Part shown: piece by piece, positions 60,784 through 64,000 of the stretch
How positions within the stretch are numbered: the first letter of the stretch is position 1
Layout: each line of letters opens with the position of its first letter
Assembly: GCA_029262795.1 (NCBI GenBank)
Contig: JAJCYT010000034.1
Location: 124,001-188,000, forward strand
Reading direction: 5' to 3'
Length of the DNA: 64,000 nt
From: Candidatus Fraserbacteria bacterium
GTDB taxonomy: Bacteria > Bipolaricaulota > Bipolaricaulia > RBG-16-55-9 > JAJCYT01
Made by a program: the position numbers and the translations under genes
The notes under the pieces: generated by a model
The model's input: only the letters and a program-made list of their open reading frames with translations
The model's database searches: none
What the model was told of the DNA's origin: nothing

Positions 60784-61566
60784 CTAAAGGTGCGGTGCAA
60801 TGGCCAATACACGCAATGGGCTGCCACTGCCATCCACAATTTTGAGCGGCGCAGCAATCACAATAGACCCTGTAGGCGGCAGTTGATCCAGGTTGCACAA
60901 GCTGGCCAGGCCAAACTTTCCAGCACCATGCATGATGTTGTGACTGGGAAATGGAGGATCAAGCGCCCCTGCCTGTCCTGCATCGGTGCCGACGGTTTCC
61001 ACACCGACGCCTAGCACATCGCGTTCCTCAGCCAGTAGCTTTGAAGCTGATGGATCAAAACCTGGATTGTGCGGACCATCTTCCGATAGATTCAAAAATT
61101 CATCTGCGCCCTGACGCTTGCTCCAATCCGTACGAAGTAATAACCAGGATTTCGCTGGGATTTTTCCATTGATCTCTTCCCAGGCGAGGATATGTTCAGC
61201 GGTGAGCAAAAAATCGTGGTTGGATTTCGATTCATGGCTCACATCAATCACACAGGCCGGGCCGATGAATTGCTCGACGGGGAGTGTATCGCAGGTGTTA
61301 TTAGAAAGATCTTTGCCGGTTGTCCAATGCACAGGCGCATCGAAGTGTGTGCCTGTGTGTTCGCCCAGATGTAAAACATTCCAATACCACATGGGGCCAG
61401 CGTCATCATAACGGGAGATTGTTTCGCGCGAAAATCCTGGCGATTGTGCGAATATATCCGGCAAGCCAATCACAGGTGTTTGTTCGCCAAGTGGCTGAGT
61501 GAGGTCAATGACGCGAAGCTCGCCTGTACTCAATGCTTGGATCAGGTCAGTTAAGATTGTGGTCAT
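60784..61566 (-). CDS. Cyclase-family metal hydrolase (kynurenine formamidase-like)
   Basis: A 260-residue protein with the cyclase/KynB metal-binding signature HLGEHTGTHFDAPVHW (H-x-G-T-H-x-D-x-P-x-H, about 67-82) and GVGVETVGTDAG (about 185-196), which closes the active site. Relatives open N-formylkynurenine, isatin or cyclic amides. In a cluster with anthranilate-CoA genes it could release kynurenine or isatinate from tryptophan or indole breakdown, but no kynureninase or dioxygenase is in the window. Its ATG shares one base with the upstream stop. Confidence 0.82.
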   Translation of the reverse strand: MTTILTDLIQALSTGELRVIDLTQPLGEQTPVIGLPDIFAQSPGFSRETISRYDDAGPMWYWNVLHLGEHTGTHFDAPVHWTTGKDLSNNTCDTLPVEQFIGPACVIDVSHESKSNHDFLLTAEHILAWEEINGKIPAKSWLLLRTDWSKRQGADEFLNLSEDGPHNPGFDPSASKLLAEERDVLGVGVETVGTDAGQAGALDPPFPSHNIMHGAGKFGLASLCNLDQLPPTGSIVIAAPLKIVDGSGSPLRVLAIAPHL

Positions 61567-62153
61567 CAGCCGTCCTTAGAAGTTTGAGGGATTTCACTTA
61601 AATGACGCTTAAACTGGAATCGGTTTTCCAACAGACCCAGGTCTGTTACAAATGCTGAAGGACCTTTGGCTTCGACTTTTGCAACCAGCGTGGTCAATTC
61701 GTCTAATTCTAGGGCTTGATTGAATTGCTGTTTGAAATCATCCAACGAATCTGCGAAGCGAGTGTTTGGTATGCCTGCGCCATCGGCAATTTTCTGTAAG
61801 TCTGTGCCGGTTGATGTTGCTGTGGGAAATCCCCCCACTGACAATAAGCTTTCATTGTCGAACACCACATGCAGCAAATTGGCAGGTTGGTATCTCGCTA
61901 ACGTGGTCAGGGTGCCCAGGTTCATCAGCAAAGAACCATCACCATCCAGAACAATCACTTGAAGCTCTGGTCGACTTAGGGCGATCCCAAGTCCGACTGA
62001 AGACGCTAATCCCATGCCGTGTTGTAGATAAAAGAAATTCTTTTTGTGTCCGATGGTTTGAATTTCTGCGGCAACTGCGCCCATGATGGTGACCACAATG
62101 CAGTCTTCCAGTTTTGAATAAATAGCTTTGAGTGCCTCAATACGCTCCATCAT
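61566..62153 (-). CDS. ThDP-dependent decarboxylase, beta (ThDP-binding) subunit
   Basis: 195 residues from ATG 62153 (or ATG 62150). It is the C-terminal ThDP domain of sulfopyruvate/phosphonopyruvate decarboxylase-type enzymes made as two chains. The ThDP-Mg motif starts with GDGSLLMNLG (about 91-100) and ends with FDNE about 20 residues later. FYLQHGMGLASSVGLGIALS packs on the pyrimidine. GGGAGGA overlaps the stop of the alpha-subunit gene, so the two are coupled. The substrate is unknown: a 2-oxo acid, perhaps linked to the cyclase and Ntn hydrolase genes around it. Confidence 0.82.
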   Translation of the reverse strand: MMERIEALKAIYSKLEDCIVVTIMGAVAAEIQTIGHKKNFFYLQHGMGLASSVGLGIALSRPELQVIVLDGDGSLLMNLGTLTTLARYQPANLLHVVFDNESLLSVGGFPTATSTGTDLQKIADGAGIPNTRFADSLDDFKQQFNQALELDELTTLVAKVEAKGPSAFVTDLGLLENRFQFKRHLSEIPQTSKDG

Positions 62154-62662
62154 TCCTCCCACATCAGATCACGACACAGCAGCAAGGCCACTGGTCTGGA
62201 AGATGATTCAGAGAGCGTTTGCGCTTGCTGGATTTTGTGTGCCACATTATTTGGATCATCAAGAAATTCATAAGGGATTCGCAACGAACGCAACACATTT
62301 TCTGTCACCAGCCCACCTTCGGTTTGCCAAGGATCTCGTTCGCCGAACCAGCCGCGATAGCTGATCAGCATGAGTAGCGGAATCCGATACAACTGAGCCA
62401 CAGACACAATGCCATTGATGCTTTGTAAAAGTCCATGATTCTGCATCAACATGGCAGACTTGGTGCCAGCCAGATGTGCGCCGACAGAAATGCCCACACC
62501 CTCTTCCTCTTTGGACAGACGGACCAACGTCATTTTAGAATCATCTTCAGCCATGCGAATCAAATGGACCAGCCAGGTTTCGGGCAACGCGGAGATGAGT
62601 TGAATGTCACACGCTTTTAAAGCATCATAAATGAGTTGGGAATTTTTTGTAGAAACAGGCAT
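62150..62662 (-). CDS. ThDP-dependent decarboxylase, alpha (pyrimidine-binding) subunit
   Basis: 170 residues from ATG 62662, 9 bp after AAAGAGGTG (a longer frame to 62674 begins inside that site). It is the N-terminal Pyr domain of the same enzyme: IYDALKACDIQLISALPETW, LVRLSKEEEGVGISVGAHLA (the Glu that activates ThDP, about 56) and AMLMQNHGLLQSINGIVSVA (about 76-95). ERDPWQTEGGLVTENVL is typical of sulfopyruvate decarboxylase-like alpha chains. It overlaps the beta gene by 4 bp. Confidence 0.82.
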   Translation of the reverse strand: MPVSTKNSQLIYDALKACDIQLISALPETWLVHLIRMAEDDSKMTLVRLSKEEEGVGISVGAHLAGTKSAMLMQNHGLLQSINGIVSVAQLYRIPLLMLISYRGWFGERDPWQTEGGLVTENVLRSLRIPYEFLDDPNNVAHKIQQAQTLSESSSRPVALLLCRDLMWEE

Positions 62663-62707
62663 TTTTACAAGCACCTCTTTGGCTCACGATAGACCAATGA
62701 CCATGCC

Positions 62708-63715
62708 TCAGTCAAGATGAACTTCTCGATAGCTTGGCTTCCCAAATGAACTTTCAGCATGAAGCATGGCATGGCCAATGGCTCGGGTGAGTGTGTCTGC
62801 CGCCGCCGCGCCGATCAGATTGACCTTCATGGCTTCCTTGACCATGAAAGGGGCATTTTGCTCCATCAATACTTCCAATTCACCTGTGGAGAGTGTGAAA
62901 ATGGTGTCGCCATCAAACATGGTGTGGATGGGGCGAATGGCTCTGGCCATCCCATCGTGGGCCATTTCTGAGACTTTTGTGGCTTGTGGTTTGCTCAGAA
63001 TGGCATTGGTGGCGATAACAGCCAGTGTGGTGTTTTCCATCAAGCCGGATTCTTTTTCGGTTGCTGAAGATGCAGGATGAGGTTTTAGGTTTTCAAACTC
63101 ACCTTCTAAGCCAAATGGGGCTGCATACAACAAACCCGTGGCAGGATCGACGGCTGATCCGAACGCATTTATTGCCACCAATGCTCCAACCACAATGCCG
63201 TGATCCAACATCACGCTGGCTGTGCCTAAGCCACCCTTGAGTGTGGCTGCGGTTGCGCCTGTGCCTGCGCCCACATTGCCCTGTTTGATCTGCTCGGAGC
63301 GGGCATTGCTCAACGCCTGTTTACCAAAGTCTGCATCCGGTTGAAGCGATTTATTGTCCGCAAGTTCGAGATCGAAAAGACAGGCTGTGGGAACGATGGG
63401 CACCACCATGTTTTCTCCGACTGGAAACCCAATTTTTTGCTCAGCCAAGGTTCGCATGACCCCATCAGCAGTAGCAAGTCCATAGGCGCTGCCACCACTG
63501 ATCACAATGGCGTGAACCTGTTCAATCAGGTTGGTCGGATCTAGTGCATCGGTTTCACGAGTTGCCGGACCAGACCCGCGCACATCCACCCCTGCCACCG
63601 CCCCTTGCATGGGTGGCAGGATCACAGTGGTGCCGGTTGATTCATTTTGATGATGACCGACACGAATTCCAGGAACATCGGTGATGGCGTTAAAAAGCCC
63701 AGGTTTTTGCATCAT
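62708..63715 (-). CDS. P1-family (DmpA/NylC-type) Ntn hydrolase
   Basis: 335 residues. Family marks are FNAITDVPGIRVGHHQ at the start, TGTTVILPP, VSGGS-like IVISGGSAYGLATADGVMR (about 70-88), QGNVGAGTGATAATLKGGLG (about 143-162) and ENTTLAVIATNAILSK (about 228-243). The Asn-Thr in the last motif is where NylC-type enzymes cleave themselves to free the catalytic Thr; DmpA uses Gly-Ser. Members cut N-terminal amino acids, beta-peptides or oligo-amides. In this operon it may open an amide made during aromatic breakdown, but that is open. ATG 63715 or 63712. Confidence 0.87.
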   Translation of the reverse strand: MMQKPGLFNAITDVPGIRVGHHQNESTGTTVILPPMQGAVAGVDVRGSGPATRETDALDPTNLIEQVHAIVISGGSAYGLATADGVMRTLAEQKIGFPVGENMVVPIVPTACLFDLELADNKSLQPDADFGKQALSNARSEQIKQGNVGAGTGATAATLKGGLGTASVMLDHGIVVGALVAINAFGSAVDPATGLLYAAPFGLEGEFENLKPHPASSATEKESGLMENTTLAVIATNAILSKPQATKVSEMAHDGMARAIRPIHTMFDGDTIFTLSTGELEVLMEQNAPFMVKEAMKVNLIGAAAADTLTRAIGHAMLHAESSFGKPSYREVHLD

Positions 63716-63726
63716 TGAAAAATTTC

Positions 63727-63999
63727 CTAAAGGGGTGGGGAGAAGCGGCCATCAATGGCCGTCCAGCCCGCATCCACAAACAGAATGGTGCCTGTGATAT
63801 AAGAGGCTGCATCACTACACAAAAAGGCAATGGGACCACCCAATTCGCTTGCCTGCGCCCAACGACCAAAGGCATTTTTGTTGGCGTAGGCGTTGTACCA
63901 ATCCGGCTGATCCTTAATTGGCTGGGTCAATGGCGTTTCCACCACGCCTGGGCCGATGGCATTGACACGGATGCCTTTTGGGCCGAGTTCCGCAGCCAG
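63727..63999 (-). CDS. Short-chain dehydrogenase, C-terminal part (cut by right edge)
   Basis: 91 codons, open through the right edge. LAAELGPKGIRVNAIGPGVV followed by ETPLT, then FGRWAQASELGGPIAFLCSD and SYITGTILFVDAGWTAIDG, are the end of an SDR: the PG loop, substrate cap and final strand. The catalytic Ser-Tyr-Lys lies beyond the window. It is 12 bp before the Ntn hydrolase gene and probably the same operon. Confidence 0.88.
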   Translation of the reverse strand: MAAELGPKGIRVNAIGPGVVETPLTQPIKDQPDWYNAYANKNAFGRWAQASELGGPIAFLCSDAASYITGTILFVDAGWTAIDGRFSPPL

Positions 64000-64000
64000 G

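Overview
The window looks like a chromosomal segment of an aerobic, diderm (Gram-negative) heterotroph of about 45-50% GC. The diderm call rests on lipoproteins, an outer-membrane-barrel-like protein with a PapD-like chaperone, and a c-type cytochrome. The aerobic call rests on SolA-type oxidase, acyl-CoA dehydrogenase and a flavin monooxygenase. I cannot assign a phylum from sequence alone. Features such as infB-DUF503-rbfA, a prp gene between rplU and rpmA, an N-terminally extended L27 and a NarI/HdrD-type Fe-S oxidoreductase point away from enteric-type Gammaproteobacteria, towards a deltaproteobacterial- or acidobacterial-like lineage. That is inference.

Layout. 1-2.8 kb: multicopper oxidase (cut by the left edge), ZIP metal transporter and DtxR-family regulator. 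3.0-5.7 kb: infB, a DUF503 gene and rbfA. 5.7-14.5 kb (minus strand): a nine-gene, tightly packed operon of exported proteins. It holds six related small beta-rich subunits, a PapD-like chaperone, a 965-residue usher-like/NEW3/SdrD/PKD protein and a membrane-anchored NEW3 protein. I read it as a non-canonical chaperone-usher-like surface-fibre system; it is the best candidate here for an undescribed system. 15.0-17.8 kb: a lipoprotein gene broken at a G9 tract, a methyltransferase, and an in-frame YVTN-repeat propeller. 18.0-20.7 kb: rplU, prp, rpmA, obgE; the Prp protease has lost its catalytic Cys. 20.7-25.9 kb: cold-shock protein, LRR membrane protein, dtd, small housekeeping genes, asd, sirtuin. 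26.1-31.4 kb: rpsF, ssb, rpsR, then cysteine desulfurase, an inserted MazEF-type toxin-antitoxin pair, rplI and a phosphodiester glycosidase. 31.5-37.0 kb: murJ, DUF523, an RnfC/PduS-like flavoprotein, fumC.

37-39.2 kb is a disturbed stretch flanked by two copies of the fumC 3' end; it holds a diheme cytochrome, a decayed gene copy and an AT-rich membrane protein gene. 39.2-43.5 kb: DUF2332 protein and a small exported-protein group (RTX-like, lipoprotein, PKD protein). 43.7-53.6 kb: dus, formate-THF ligase, HdrD/NarI-like oxidoreductase, SolA-type oxidase and metH, which suggests one-carbon handling.

53.6-64 kb (minus strand): a long, overlapping catabolic operon. An aryl-CoA ligase, the 2-aminobenzoyl-CoA (or salicylyl-CoA) monooxygenase/reductase fusion, enoyl-CoA hydratase, SDR, acyl-CoA dehydrogenase and RidA fit aerobic CoA-dependent anthranilate breakdown. 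Upstream of these lie a kynurenine-formamidase-like cyclase, a split ThDP decarboxylase, a P1/NylC-type Ntn hydrolase and an SDR cut by the right edge.

A dispersed, non-coding hairpin repeat occurs five times between genes. No rRNA, tRNA, CRISPR array, transposase or phage gene was recognised.
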